Origin: Bradyrhizobium xenonodulans
Lineage (GTDB): Bacteria; Pseudomonadota; Alphaproteobacteria; Rhizobiales; Xanthobacteraceae
Reading direction: 5' to 3'
Length of the DNA stretch: 64,000 bases
NCBI RefSeq assembly: GCF_027594865.1
Contig: NZ_CP089391.1
Span: 2,262,501-2,326,500, forward strand
Shown here: positions 1 through 9,166 of the stretch, in pieces
How the letters are laid out: the number at the start of each line of letters is the position of its first letter
How positions within the stretch are numbered: the stretch's first letter is position 1
The notes under the pieces: model-generated
The model's input: the letters and a program-made list of their open reading frames with translations, nothing else
Databases searched by the model: none
Told to the model about the DNA's origin: nothing
Made by a program: the position numbers and the translations under genes

Positions 1-524
1 AGCACCGCCCCAGCGACATCAACGCGGTCGTCGAGGAGAGCCTCAATCTCGCCTATCACGGCGCACGCGCCGAAAGGCCTGCCTTCAACGTCACGCTCGA
101 ACGCGACTTCGACCCGGCCGCCGGCATGGCCGATATCTATCCGCAGGAGATCGCGCGCGTTCTGCTCAACCTGATCTCGAACGGCTTCTATGCCGCCGCC
201 AAGCGCAAGGAGAGCGCCATCGGCGGGTTCGAACCCATCCTGAGCGCGACAACCAAAGATCTCGGTGGCAGGGTCGAGATCCGGATCCGCGACAACGGCA
301 CGGGAATTCCAGATGAGGTGAAGGAGAAGATGTTCAATCCCTTCTTCACCACCAAGCCGGCCGGGGAGGGCACCGGGCTCGGCCTGTCCATGAGCCATGA
401 CATCGTCGTGAAGCAGCACGGCGGCACGATCGACGTGAACACCACACAGGGTGTATTCACCGATTTCATCATCACCTTGCCGCGCTCGATGGCGGCGGGC
501 GGCACTCCCGGAGGCAAGAGTTGA
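1..524 (+). CDS. Sensor histidine kinase, C-terminal part (5' end outside window)
   Basis: The reading frame is open from base 3 and ends at 524, so only the last ~173 residues are present. It contains the C-terminal HATPase_c domain of a two-component kinase: an N-box (NLISNGFYAAAK), a G1 box (DNGTGIP), an F-box region (FNPFFTTKPAG) and a G2 box (GEGTGLGLSMS). The sensor domain and phosphoaccepting His lie upstream of the window. The product would phosphorylate one or both response regulators encoded directly downstream. Its stop shares bases with the TTG start of the next gene (TTGA), so the two are translationally coupled. The kinase assignment is firm; the signal sensed cannot be told from this fragment. 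Confidence 0.93.
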   Translation, partial: HRPSDINAVVEESLNLAYHGARAERPAFNVTLERDFDPAAGMADIYPQEIARVLLNLISNGFYAAAKRKESAIGGFEPILSATTKDLGGRVEIRIRDNGTGIPDEVKEKMFNPFFTTKPAGEGTGLGLSMSHDIVVKQHGGTIDVNTTQGVFTDFIITLPRSMAAGGTPGGKS

Positions 525-910
525 ACGTTTACATCCTGGTCGTCGATGACGAGCCCGACGTCGAGGCGCTGTTCCGACAGCAGTTCCGGCGTGACCTTCG
601 CGCTGGCCGCTTCCAGATGGAATTCGCGCCGTCCGCGGCCGACGCACTGAAGCTCGCCGCTGAAGTGCGCGATCCCTCGTTGATCCTGATCCTCTCCGAC
701 ATCAACATGCCCGGCATGAGCGGGCTCGACATGCTGCCCAAGGTGCGCGCCGAGCATCCGGACGTTCCCGTGATCATGATCACGGCCTATGGCGATGCCG
801 AGACGCGCCGCAAGGCGATCGAGCGCGGCGCCATCGGGCTCCTCACCAAGCCAATCGATTTTGCGCTGCTGCGGAAGCAGATCGACACGAGGCTCGAGCA
901 AGCCGCATGA
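521..910 (+). CDS. Single-domain response regulator
   Basis: A 129-residue CheY-like receiver domain with no output domain. The acidic pair is Asp9/Asp10, the phosphoacceptor is Asp60 in SDINMPG, and the conserved Lys is Lys110 in LLTKPIDF. The TTG start at 521 overlaps the stop of the kinase gene as TTGA, and the stop overlaps the next ATG as ATGA, so kinase, receiver and receiver-cyclase form one tightly coupled unit. With no effector domain it probably acts by protein contact or as a phosphate sink or relay between the kinase and the following regulator. That role is inferred from the arrangement. Confidence 0.92.
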   Translation: MNVYILVVDDEPDVEALFRQQFRRDLRAGRFQMEFAPSAADALKLAAEVRDPSLILILSDINMPGMSGLDMLPKVRAEHPDVPVIMITAYGDAETRRKAIERGAIGLLTKPIDFALLRKQIDTRLEQAA

Positions 911-2157
911 CTTCGACCATCCTCTTCGTCGACGACGAGCCTGATCTCGAGGCGCTGATCCTGCAAAAGTTCCGCAGGCAGATTCGCAACGGGGATGTCG
1001 CCATCATATTCGCGCGCGATGGGCTCGAGGCGCTGCAGTCGCTCGAGCTGAACCCTCATGTCGATATGGTGGTGTCCGACATCAACATGCCGCGGATGGA
1101 CGGGTTGTCGCTGCTGGCAAAGCTTCAGGAGGCCGAAGACAAGAAGTCGACCATCATCGTCTCGGCCTATGGCGACATGAGCAACATCCGCACCGCCATG
1201 AACCGCGGCGCCTTCGACTTCCTGACCAAGCCGATCGACTTCGCCGATCTGGAAGCCACGATCGAGAAGACCATTCGCCATATCGAGATGCTGCGCGAGG
1301 TCAGGCGCCGGCAGCTCGAGGCCGAGCGCGCCCATGCCGCGCTGTCGCGTCATTTCTCGCCTCAGCTTGCCAAGCGTCTGGCGGCGGGCGGCGAGGGTGA
1401 GGGGATCGAGGTGCAATGGCGCGATGTCGCGACCATCTTCACCGACATCACCGGCTTCACGTCGCTGGTCGAGAGTGCGCCGCCAGAGACGCTGGGCGAG
1501 CTGCTCAACGAATATGTCGGCGGGATGACCGAGGTCGTCTTCGCGCATGAGGGGACGGTCGCAAAAATCATCGGCGATGCGATCCAGGTGCTGTTCAACG
1601 CGCCCGGCGATCAGCCGGATTATGCGACGCGTGCGGTCGCCTGCGCGCATGATCTCGATGCCTGGGCGCAGGATTTTTGCGCGCGCCAGAGCGCCAGGGG
1701 TGTGAATTTCGGTGTCACTCGCATCGGCATTCACGCCGGGCCGGCGCTGGTCGGCAATTTCGGCGGCAACCGCTTCTTCGACTACACCGCGTATGGCGAC
1801 TCCATCAACATCGCGGCGCGGCTGGAAGCCGCCAACAAGCATCTGGGAACGCGCATTTGCGTCAGTGCCAGTGTTGCAAAGGCGGCCGAGAATTTTCAAG
1901 GCCGCCCAGTGGGCGAGCTGATGCTGCGCGGACGCAGCGAACCACTGCCTGCCTTCGAGCCGTTGCGGCAAGAAAGATTTGAAGCGCCGGAAACGGCGCT
2001 CTATTCCGAGGCGTATGCCAAGATGGAGGCCGGTGATGCCACCGCCATGCCGGCTTTTGCCGCGCTGATCGGCATGCACGCCGATGACTCGTTGGCTGGC
2101 TTTCACCTGAAGCGTCTGCTCAACGGCGCCAAGGGTATCCGTATGCAACTGGAATAG
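907..2157 (+). CDS. Response regulator with class III adenylate/guanylate cyclase output domain
   Basis: 416 residues. Residues 1-125 are a receiver domain (Asp10/Asp11, phosphoacceptor Asp58 in SDINMPR, Lys108 in FLTKPIDF). A short helical linker (~120-150, [21 protein letters not shown]) is typical of a coiled signalling helix. Residues ~170-355 form a class III nucleotidyl cyclase domain, with metal-binding Asp180 in [10 protein letters not shown] and Asp224 in IGDAIQVLF, and a [13 protein letters not shown] segment. A ~60-residue tail follows. Phosphorylation by the upstream kinase would be expected to control cyclic nucleotide synthesis. Whether ATP or GTP is used cannot be decided by eye. 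It overlaps the upstream receiver gene by ATGA. Confidence 0.93.
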   Translation: MTSTILFVDDEPDLEALILQKFRRQIRNGDVAIIFARDGLEALQSLELNPHVDMVVSDINMPRMDGLSLLAKLQEAEDKKSTIIVSAYGDMSNIRTAMNRGAFDFLTKPIDFADLEATIEKTIRHIEMLREVRRRQLEAERAHAALSRHFSPQLAKRLAAGGEGEGIEVQWRDVATIFTDITGFTSLVESAPPETLGELLNEYVGGMTEVVFAHEGTVAKIIGDAIQVLFNAPGDQPDYATRAVACAHDLDAWAQDFCARQSARGVNFGVTRIGIHAGPALVGNFGGNRFFDYTAYGDSINIAARLEAANKHLGTRICVSASVAKAAENFQGRPVGELMLRGRSEPLPAFEPLRQERFEAPETALYSEAYAKMEAGDATAMPAFAALIGMHADDSLAGFHLKRLLNGAKGIRMQLE

Positions 2158-2166
2158 GGGTTTGAT

Positions 2167-2913
2167 ATGGTCAGTGACTTCTCTGCCGGCAATTATCGTT
2201 TCATTCCGTCCGTGTTTCAGTATTCGGCCGGCGCGGCCGCGAATGACGGCTATGAGGTCGAGCGCGTCCGGTTCGACCGCCTGGTGCCGCTCGCGGAAGG
2301 GTTTGCGCTGGCGGCGAAGTATATCCAGGAAGCAGGCCGGCCATTGACGGCGTTCTGCGCCTGCGAGCTGCGCTCGCCGGCGGCCTTCAGCGAAGAAGGC
2401 TTTCGCGCGTTCAACCTGCATTATGTGAAGACGCTGTCCGAATGGGGCATCTTCGACGGCACCACCAATCCGGTCGCGCGCAGCAATGTCTGTCCCGAGA
2501 TCGATCCGCCGTCGGAGCCATCGTTCTATGCGTTCTCGTTCACGCGGCCGACGACGTCGAAGGCGCCGAGCTTCGTGATCGCCGGTGGCGCCGAGGCGCG
2601 TGAAGGTGGCGGGACCTATGTCGAGCGCACCGTGCGCTACCGCGATCTCAGCCCGGAAGGTCTGCGCGAGAAGGTGCGTTTCACCACGACGTCCCAGATG
2701 GAAAGCCGGATGACGGCGTTCGGCTTCGGCTGGAAGGACACGACCGGCGTGCAGGCCTATTCCGTGCACGATTTCCACCACGCGCTGGTCGATGAATTGG
2801 TCCGTCGCGGCGCGCTGCGCTCCGGCCTGACCTGGCACTTTGCCAGGCCGCCGGTGGTCGATCTCGAATATGAGATGGACTGCCGCCGCGTGATGCGCGA
2901 GACGGTGATTTGA
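2167..2913 (+). CDS. CnbZ/RidA-like putative aminomuconate deaminase family protein
   Basis: 248 residues, no signal peptide or membrane segment. The sequence has features I associate with the 2-amino-5-chloromuconate deaminase (CnbZ) type of protein, such as TAFCACELRSP near residue 60, the NPVARSNVCPEIDPP block near 110-125, and a C-terminal region resembling a second RidA-like half. This is recognition from memory and not a search result. No nitroaromatic or aminophenol degradation genes adjoin it, so the natural substrate is probably another enamine/imine or amino acid. It starts 9 bases after the cyclase gene and may be co-transcribed; a hairpin at 2932-2959 follows. If the family call is wrong it is a conserved hypothetical protein. 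Confidence 0.6.
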   Translation: MVSDFSAGNYRFIPSVFQYSAGAAANDGYEVERVRFDRLVPLAEGFALAAKYIQEAGRPLTAFCACELRSPAAFSEEGFRAFNLHYVKTLSEWGIFDGTTNPVARSNVCPEIDPPSEPSFYAFSFTRPTTSKAPSFVIAGGAEAREGGGTYVERTVRYRDLSPEGLREKVRFTTTSQMESRMTAFGFGWKDTTGVQAYSVHDFHHALVDELVRRGALRSGLTWHFARPPVVDLEYEMDCRRVMRETVI

Positions 2914-2931
2914 CGCCCATCGACGGTCGTT

Positions 2932-2959
2932 CTTCACCTCTCCCGTAGGAGAGGTGAAG
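2932..2959. terminator. Perfect 12-bp hairpin between convergent genes
   Basis: CTTCACCTCTCC, a four-base loop CGTA, then GGAGAGGTGAAG. It lies between the stop of the gene ending at 2913 (+) and the stop of the gene ending at 2980 (-), where a bidirectional terminator would be expected. No T-run follows on either strand. The CTCTCC/GGAGAG core matches other intergenic hairpins in this window (31618, 49268), so it may be a member of a dispersed palindrome family that also slows transcription. Confidence 0.55.
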
Positions 2960-2979
2960 GGAGCGGCCCTGAACTGATC

Positions 2980-3867
2980 TCAACGCTGGCGCGGGTCGAG
3001 CGCGTCGCGCAGGCCGTCGCCGAGCAGGTTCAGCGACAGCACCACGAGGAAGATCGCAAGGCCCGGCCAGATCGCCATCCACGGCGCCTGGGTCAGGAAG
3101 CGTTGTGCCGCGTTGAGCATGCTGCCCCAGGACGGCGCCGGAGGCTGTTGGCCGAGGCCGAGGAAGGACAGCGCAGCTTCCGCGATGATGGCCGCCGCGA
3201 TCGACAGCGTCGCCTGCACCAGCAGCGCCGGCAAAATGTTCGGCAGGATATGCGAGAACGCGATCCGCCATGGCGGATTGCCGAGCGCGCGCGCCGCCCC
3301 GACATAGTCTTCGGCCTTGACGTTCAGCACCTGCCCGCGCGTTAGCCGAATGAAGATCGGCGTTGCGGAGATGCCGATCGCGATCATGGCGTTGCCGAGA
3401 CTCGGGCCCAGGAACGCCGCGAGCGCGATCGCCAGGATCAGGAACGGGCAGGCCAGCATCGCATCGGTGATCCGGCTGATCAGCGCATCGGTGAAGCCGC
3501 CGCGATAGCCGGCGAGCAGGCCAAGGGGCACCCCGATGCCGAGCGCGATCGCAACCGAGATCAGTCCGGCCAGCAGCGAGGCGCGCGCGCCATAAACGAC
3601 GCGGCTCAGAATATCGCGGCCAAGCTCGTCGGTGCCGAACCAGTGTGCGGCGGTGGGCGGCTTGCGCACCAGGCTCCAGCTCGTGGCGATGGGATCATAG
3701 GGCACGATCAGAGGCGCCAGCAACGCGAGCAGGATGAAGATCGTGAGGATTACAAGGCCCGCGACCGCCGCCTTGCGCTTGAACAGGCGGCGCCGCGCCC
3801 GGCGCGCCGGGCTGTCCAGCTCGCCGGCGTCGGAGACAGGATTGGCCGCGAGCACGGCGTCGGTCAT
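2980..3867 (-). CDS. Peptide ABC transporter permease, DppC type (system 1)
   Basis: 295 residues. It has the DppC/OppC layout: a cytoplasmic N-terminus rich in Arg (~residues 20-33), a first membrane helix (~35-55), the periplasmic signature PIATSWSLVRKPPTAAHWFGTDELGRDILSRVVYGAR, then five further membrane segments and the EAA loop facing the ATPases (ALGNPPWRIAFSHILPN). It would form the inner-membrane channel with the DppB-type partner. It starts 3 bases after the stop of that partner. It is the last gene of a 12-gene minus-strand array running from 16697, and a hairpin follows its stop. Confidence 0.95.
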   Translation of the reverse strand: MTDAVLAANPVSDAGELDSPARRARRRLFKRKAAVAGLVILTIFILLALLAPLIVPYDPIATSWSLVRKPPTAAHWFGTDELGRDILSRVVYGARASLLAGLISVAIALGIGVPLGLLAGYRGGFTDALISRITDAMLACPFLILAIALAAFLGPSLGNAMIAIGISATPIFIRLTRGQVLNVKAEDYVGAARALGNPPWRIAFSHILPNILPALLVQATLSIAAAIIAEAALSFLGLGQQPPAPSWGSMLNAAQRFLTQAPWMAIWPGLAIFLVVLSLNLLGDGLRDALDPRQR

Positions 3868-3870
3868 CGC

Positions 3871-4812
3871 CTAGCCCCTCAGCCTGGGATTGACGAGGAT
3901 GTAGGCGATGTCGGCGATCAGGTTGAGCGTGATGTAGATCGTCGCCGTCACCAGCACCACGCCCTGCACGACGGCGTAGTCGCGATTGAACACGGCATCG
4001 ACGATCAGCTTGCCGAAGCCGGGGATGGAGAAGATCTGCTCGGTCAGCACGGCACCCGACAGCAACGTCCCGAGCTCGAGCGCGCCCAGCGTGATGATCG
4101 GCGTCAGCGCGTTGCGCATGGCGTGCTTGAGGATCACCGAGCGCTCGGAGAGACCCTTGGCGCGCGCGGTGCGGACATAATCGCTCTCCAGCACCTGCAG
4201 CATGGCGCTGCGGGTATGCCGCATCAGGACCGCGGCAATGGCGTTGCCGAGCACAAAGGCCGGCATGATGGTGACAGCGAGGCTCGCGCGCCAGTTCTCG
4301 GTGAGCGGCACATAGCCCGAGGCCGGCAGCCAGCCGAGCTCGATCGAGAACAGGAAGATCAGCATGATGCCGAGCCAGAAGTTCGGCGTCGAAATGCCCC
4401 ACAGCGCGAACAGATTGGCACCATAGTCCCAGGCCGTGCCCTTCTTGACGGCTGCGACGATGCCGGCGGGAATGCCGATCAGGAACGCGATGACGATCGC
4501 CATCGAGCCGAGCTGCAGCGTCACCGGCAGCTTCTGCGCGATCAGCTCGCGGACCGGCATCTTGTTGCGCAGGGACTCGCCGAAATCGCCCGAAAGCACG
4601 CCCTTGATCCAGTAGGCGTACTGCACGGGGACGGGCTGATCGAGCCGGTACTGGTGCCGGATCTGTTCGATCACGGCCGGATCGCGCTCTTCGCCCGCCA
4701 TCACCAGCGCAGGATCGCCCGGCAGCAATTGCTGCAGCGAGAAAATCAATACCGAGACGAAGAAGAGTGTCGGCACGATCTGCGCAAGGCGGCGGGCGAG
4801 GAAGTTCAGCAT
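3871..4812 (-). CDS. Peptide ABC transporter permease, DppB type (system 1)
   Basis: 313 residues. It opens with the family's typical N-terminal helix (MLNFLARRLAQIVPTLFFVS), followed by the periplasmic segment LLPGDPALVMAGEE and DPAVIEQIRHQYRLDQPVPVQY, several membrane helices and an EAA-like loop (AKGLSERSVILKHAMRNALTPIITL). It pairs with the DppC-type protein just downstream. It follows the binding-protein gene after 10 bases, giving the order binding protein, permease B, permease C for system 1. The transported solute is unknown; peptides, glutathione-like or opine-like compounds all fit the family. Confidence 0.95.
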   Translation of the reverse strand: MLNFLARRLAQIVPTLFFVSVLIFSLQQLLPGDPALVMAGEERDPAVIEQIRHQYRLDQPVPVQYAYWIKGVLSGDFGESLRNKMPVRELIAQKLPVTLQLGSMAIVIAFLIGIPAGIVAAVKKGTAWDYGANLFALWGISTPNFWLGIMLIFLFSIELGWLPASGYVPLTENWRASLAVTIMPAFVLGNAIAAVLMRHTRSAMLQVLESDYVRTARAKGLSERSVILKHAMRNALTPIITLGALELGTLLSGAVLTEQIFSIPGFGKLIVDAVFNRDYAVVQGVVLVTATIYITLNLIADIAYILVNPRLRG

Positions 4813-4822
4813 CCTGTCAGCG

Positions 4823-6331
4823 TCACTTCAGCTTGAGGCCGATGACGCGCACGAGGCCGTCGGGCATCTGCTTGTAGCCTTCGAGCTTCGTCGTATGCGC
4901 GATGATGATGCGGCGATGATAGAGGTACAGGAGCGGTTCTTCGTCCTGGACCAGCTTGGCCAGGGCTTCATAGCTGGCCTTGCGCTTGACGGGATCGGTG
5001 ACGAGACGCGCGTCTTCCAGCGCCTTGTCGGCCTGCGGATTATTCCATGCGCCGTAGTTCTGCGGCGCGCCGTTGTGCAGGAAGACGAAGGTGTTGCCAT
5101 CGGGATCGACGCGGCCGCTCCAGGCGAGCATGAAGGCCTGGTAGTCGCCGGCTTCGGCCTGCTTGAGCCCGGTCGCAAATTCGGTGACGCGGAGCTTCAT
5201 GTCGAATCCGGCTTCGGCCGCCATCGACTGGATCACCTGCGCCGGCGTCTCGGTCTCCGCGCCCTTCGGTACCAGGAAATCGACGCTGACCGGCGGCGTC
5301 ACGCCGGCCTCCTTCAGCAGCGCCTTGGCCTTCTCGACGTTGCGGGGGCGGATAGGAAGGGATTTCTGATAGTAGGGGTGATCAGGATTGACCCACTGAT
5401 TGCCGGGCTGGAACTCGCCGTTGAACACGACCTGGTTGATCGCCTCGCGGTCGATCGCAAGGTCGAGCGCCTGCCGCACCTTGGCGGATTGGCTGAGCGG
5501 CCCCTTGGCCTTGTCCTTGCCGATGTTGAGCGTGACGCCCTGATAGCCGAGCTCGATTGCGGTCGCGACTTTCAGCCGCGAATCCGCGCGCACCTCTTTA
5601 AGGTCGGTAGCGAGCACGCGCTCGATCAGATCGAGGCCGCCGGATTTCAGGTTCGCCAATCGCACGGTGGCGTCGACGATCGGCTGGAACACGATCTTGT
5701 CGATGAAGACGTTGTCCTTGTTCCAGTAGTCGGCGAATTTCTCGAATACGATGCGGTCCTGCTGCACGCGCTCGACGAACTTGTACGGACCGGCGCAGAC
5801 CGGACGCAGGCCGAACTTGTCTCCGGCTTCCTTGGCTGCCTTCGGCGACATCATCATGCCGGCGCGATCGGTGAGCTGGGCGAGCAGCGGCGAGAACGGC
5901 GATTTCAGCACCAGCTTGACGGTGAGGGGATCGACGATTTCGATGTGGTCGACCGAGGCGAGCTCGGGCTTGCGGAATGAGCCGGGGAACGTCAGATGAC
6001 GCTCCAGCGAGAATTTGGCGGCGTCCGCATCGAACGGTTCGCCGTCGTGGAATTTCACGCCGGGCCGCAGCTTGATGACGAGCGCCTTGCCGTCGTCGGC
6101 CGTCTCGCTGGACAGCGCGAGCTGCGGCACGATGTTGAGCTTCTCGTCGATGTCGAACAGCTTGTCGCAGAACGCGGAGAACACGATGCGGCCGACATAG
6201 GTGCGCGCCATGGTCGGATCGAGGATGTCGGGGTCCTCGGCAAGGCCGATGCGCAGCGTGGACTGGGCCTGCGCGGCGCCAAGCGACAGCAGGAAAGCGG
6301 TGGCCGTTGCGGCCAGGCGAAACATCTTCAT
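4823..6331 (-). CDS. Peptide ABC transporter substrate-binding protein, SBP_bac_5 family (system 1)
   Basis: 502 residues with a classical Sec signal peptide (MKMFRLAATATAFLLSLGAAQAQS, cleavage likely near Ala22). The mature protein shows SBP_bac_5 hallmarks: LRIGLAEDPDILDPTMART at the mature N-terminus, LRPGVKFHDGEPFDADAAKFSLERH near 90, and VRQALDLAIDREAINQVVFNGEFQPGNQWVNP in the middle. It captures solute in the periplasm for the two permeases encoded directly downstream. The gene sits between the ATPase genes of system 1 and its permease genes. Only modest resemblance to the system 2 binding protein (15102-16697) is apparent by eye, so the two need not share ligands. Confidence 0.95.
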   Translation of the reverse strand: MKMFRLAATATAFLLSLGAAQAQSTLRIGLAEDPDILDPTMARTYVGRIVFSAFCDKLFDIDEKLNIVPQLALSSETADDGKALVIKLRPGVKFHDGEPFDADAAKFSLERHLTFPGSFRKPELASVDHIEIVDPLTVKLVLKSPFSPLLAQLTDRAGMMMSPKAAKEAGDKFGLRPVCAGPYKFVERVQQDRIVFEKFADYWNKDNVFIDKIVFQPIVDATVRLANLKSGGLDLIERVLATDLKEVRADSRLKVATAIELGYQGVTLNIGKDKAKGPLSQSAKVRQALDLAIDREAINQVVFNGEFQPGNQWVNPDHPYYQKSLPIRPRNVEKAKALLKEAGVTPPVSVDFLVPKGAETETPAQVIQSMAAEAGFDMKLRVTEFATGLKQAEAGDYQAFMLAWSGRVDPDGNTFVFLHNGAPQNYGAWNNPQADKALEDARLVTDPVKRKASYEALAKLVQDEEPLLYLYHRRIIIAHTTKLEGYKQMPDGLVRVIGLKLK

Positions 6332-6354
6332 CGGACAGTCCCCATTGCTGTGGC

Positions 6355-7460
6355 TTACGTCGTTGTAGGCCTTGCGCTCTGTATACCAACCCCGGCGGGC
6401 CCAGCGCCTTCCGTCTTTCGGCTGAAGGCGGCGACCAATTTTGCCAGTGCCGGGGAAAATCCGGCCGCTGCCGGCAGGATGGCGTCGGCGGATGGCAGCT
6501 CGCTGACGCGGTGACAGGCGGCGGCGTGGCCGGTGGCGTCGGCCACAAGCTCCGGCGCCTCGCTGCGGCAGCGCTCGATCACAAACGGGCAGCGGGTGTG
6601 GAAGCGACAGCCGGCCGGTGGATTGAGCGCGCTCGGAATTTCGCCTTGCAGCACGACCTTCGCTCGCTTGGCGAGAGGTTGCGGCAGGGGGATCGCGGAC
6701 AACAGCGCGCGGCTATAGGGGTGGCGTGGCCGGGCGAACAGTGCGTCCGCATCGGCCGTCTCGACGATCTGGCCGAGATTCATAACGGCGACGCGGTCGG
6801 CGATGTGCTTGACCACCGCGAGGTCGTGCGAGACGAAGATGTAGGCGAGGCCGAGGCGGTCCTGGAGCTCGCGCAGGAGATTGAGGATCTGCGAACGGAT
6901 CGAAACGTCAAGCGCCGAGACCGGTTCGTCGCAGATGATCAGTTTCGGTTCGACCGCGAGCGCACGGGCAATCGCAATGCGCTGGCGCTGGCCGCCGGAG
7001 AATTCGTGTGGGTAACGCCGCGCCAGCCGCGGCTCCAGCCCGACCAGCCGCAAGATCTCTGCGACGCGCTCGCGCCGCTGCGCCGGCGGCACAAGATTAT
7101 GCAGCGCCAGCGGCTCGGTCAGGATCTGGCCGACGGTCATGCGCGGATTGAGCGAGGCGTAGGGGTCCTGGAAGATGATCTGCGCCTCGCGGCGGAATTT
7201 TCGGAGCGCCTCGGGATCGAGCGAGAGCAGATCGCGGCCGTCGAAACGTACCGTGCCCGCATCGGGCTCGATCAGCCGCAGCACCAGGCGGCTGACGGTG
7301 GATTTGCCGCAGCCGGATTCGCCGACCAGGGCCAGCGTCTTGCCGGCTTCGAGCGTGAAGGATACGCCATCGACCGCTTTGACATGCGCCAGCGCCCGGC
7401 CGAACAGCGAGCGCTGGGCGACGAAATGCTTGACCAGCCCTTTGACCTCGAGCAGTGCCA

Positions 7461-7461
<1 letters not shown>
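6355..7461 (-). CDS. Peptide ABC transporter ATP-binding protein, DppF type (system 1)
   Basis: 368 residues from the ATG at 7461; a GTG three bases upstream is an alternative. Walker [10 protein letters not shown] lies near residue 47-55, followed by Q-loop [15 protein letters not shown], signature LSGGQ-equivalent [15 protein letters not shown], Walker [14 protein letters not shown] and H-loop SHDLAVV. The oligopeptide-ABC C-terminal motif [14 protein letters not shown] is present. The tail after ~320 is unusually long and Ala/Pro-rich and ends [10 protein letters not shown]. It overlaps the DppD-type gene as TGATG. It would drive import together with that partner. Confidence 0.95.
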
Positions 7462-8446
<985 letters not shown>

Positions 8447-8450
<4 letters not shown>

Positions 8451-9157
8451 GATGACCTTGCACGCGCCGCGGCGATGCTGGCGTCGATGACGCTGCGATC
8501 GGTGTTGCCGGCCGGATTTTGCCGCGTCGGCATCGAGTTGCGAAAATGCACCCAGAGCTCCTGGCTGACGCGCTCGAGCCGTTCGAGCTCGCCGAGCGGA
8601 TCGGGATGATCGTCGGCGCGGATGTCCAGCGCCGGCCATTCCTCCTCGCCGTGGATCAGCAGCGCGGCCGACTGCTTGCCGCGCTTGTCGCCGCCGGCGG
8701 CCTCGCCCGCCCGCATGGCCGCGAGCAGGCGGCGCGGGAAGGGCAGGCTGTCATTGGCGATATAGGTCTTCGCGGTCTCGTCGAGCACGTCGGCACCGGC
8801 CAGCATATTGCCGGCAATGGAGAAGCCGCTGCCTGCGATATGCCCGCACCAGTCGACGCAATCGCGCCCGGTGTGCGCGGCGATTTCGCCGCTGGCATCC
8901 ATGATGTGGATCTGCCGGCTCTCGCGGCCGTCATCGCTCGCGAGCAGGGCGGCGAGCACGTCATGCGCGTTCAGGCCCTGACGCAACAGTTTGAGGCCGT
9001 CGATGCCGTAATAGGGATTGACGAAGGCCTGTGTCGCAATGGCGCCGAGGCCTGCGGCGATGTACGGCACCCGCGCGCCGACGGCGAAAAAACGGGTCGC
9101 GACCGCGATGCCGAACTGGCCGGTGGCAGGATCTCGCGCGATGATCGACCAGGTCAT
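8447..9157 (-). CDS. DUF1028 family protein (Ntn-hydrolase superfamily)
   Basis: 236 residues, cytoplasmic, no signal peptide. It begins MTWSIIARDPATGQFGIAVATRFFAVG and continues with PYIAAGLGAIATQAFVNPYYG, the pattern of DUF1028, a family placed in the Ntn-hydrolase superfamily and of uncertain substrate. Residues ~130-200 contain a Glu/Asp-rich segment (HGEEEWPALDIRADDHPDPLGELERL) typical of the C-terminal half. It follows the GGT-like gene by 9 bases and overlaps the DppD ATPase gene by ATGA. Two candidate amide hydrolases therefore lie next to each other between two peptide transporters. Cleavage of an imported amide or peptide-like molecule is an inference from that context. Confidence 0.85.
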
Positions 9158-9166
9158 GTGCTGCCT

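Noticed and set aside
787-2937. Long open frame of 716 codons antisense to the receiver-cyclase and CnbZ-like genes
   Set aside because: It is the mirror of well-supported plus-strand genes in a GC-rich genome, is rich in Arg/His/Gly without any domain, and has no ribosome-binding site.
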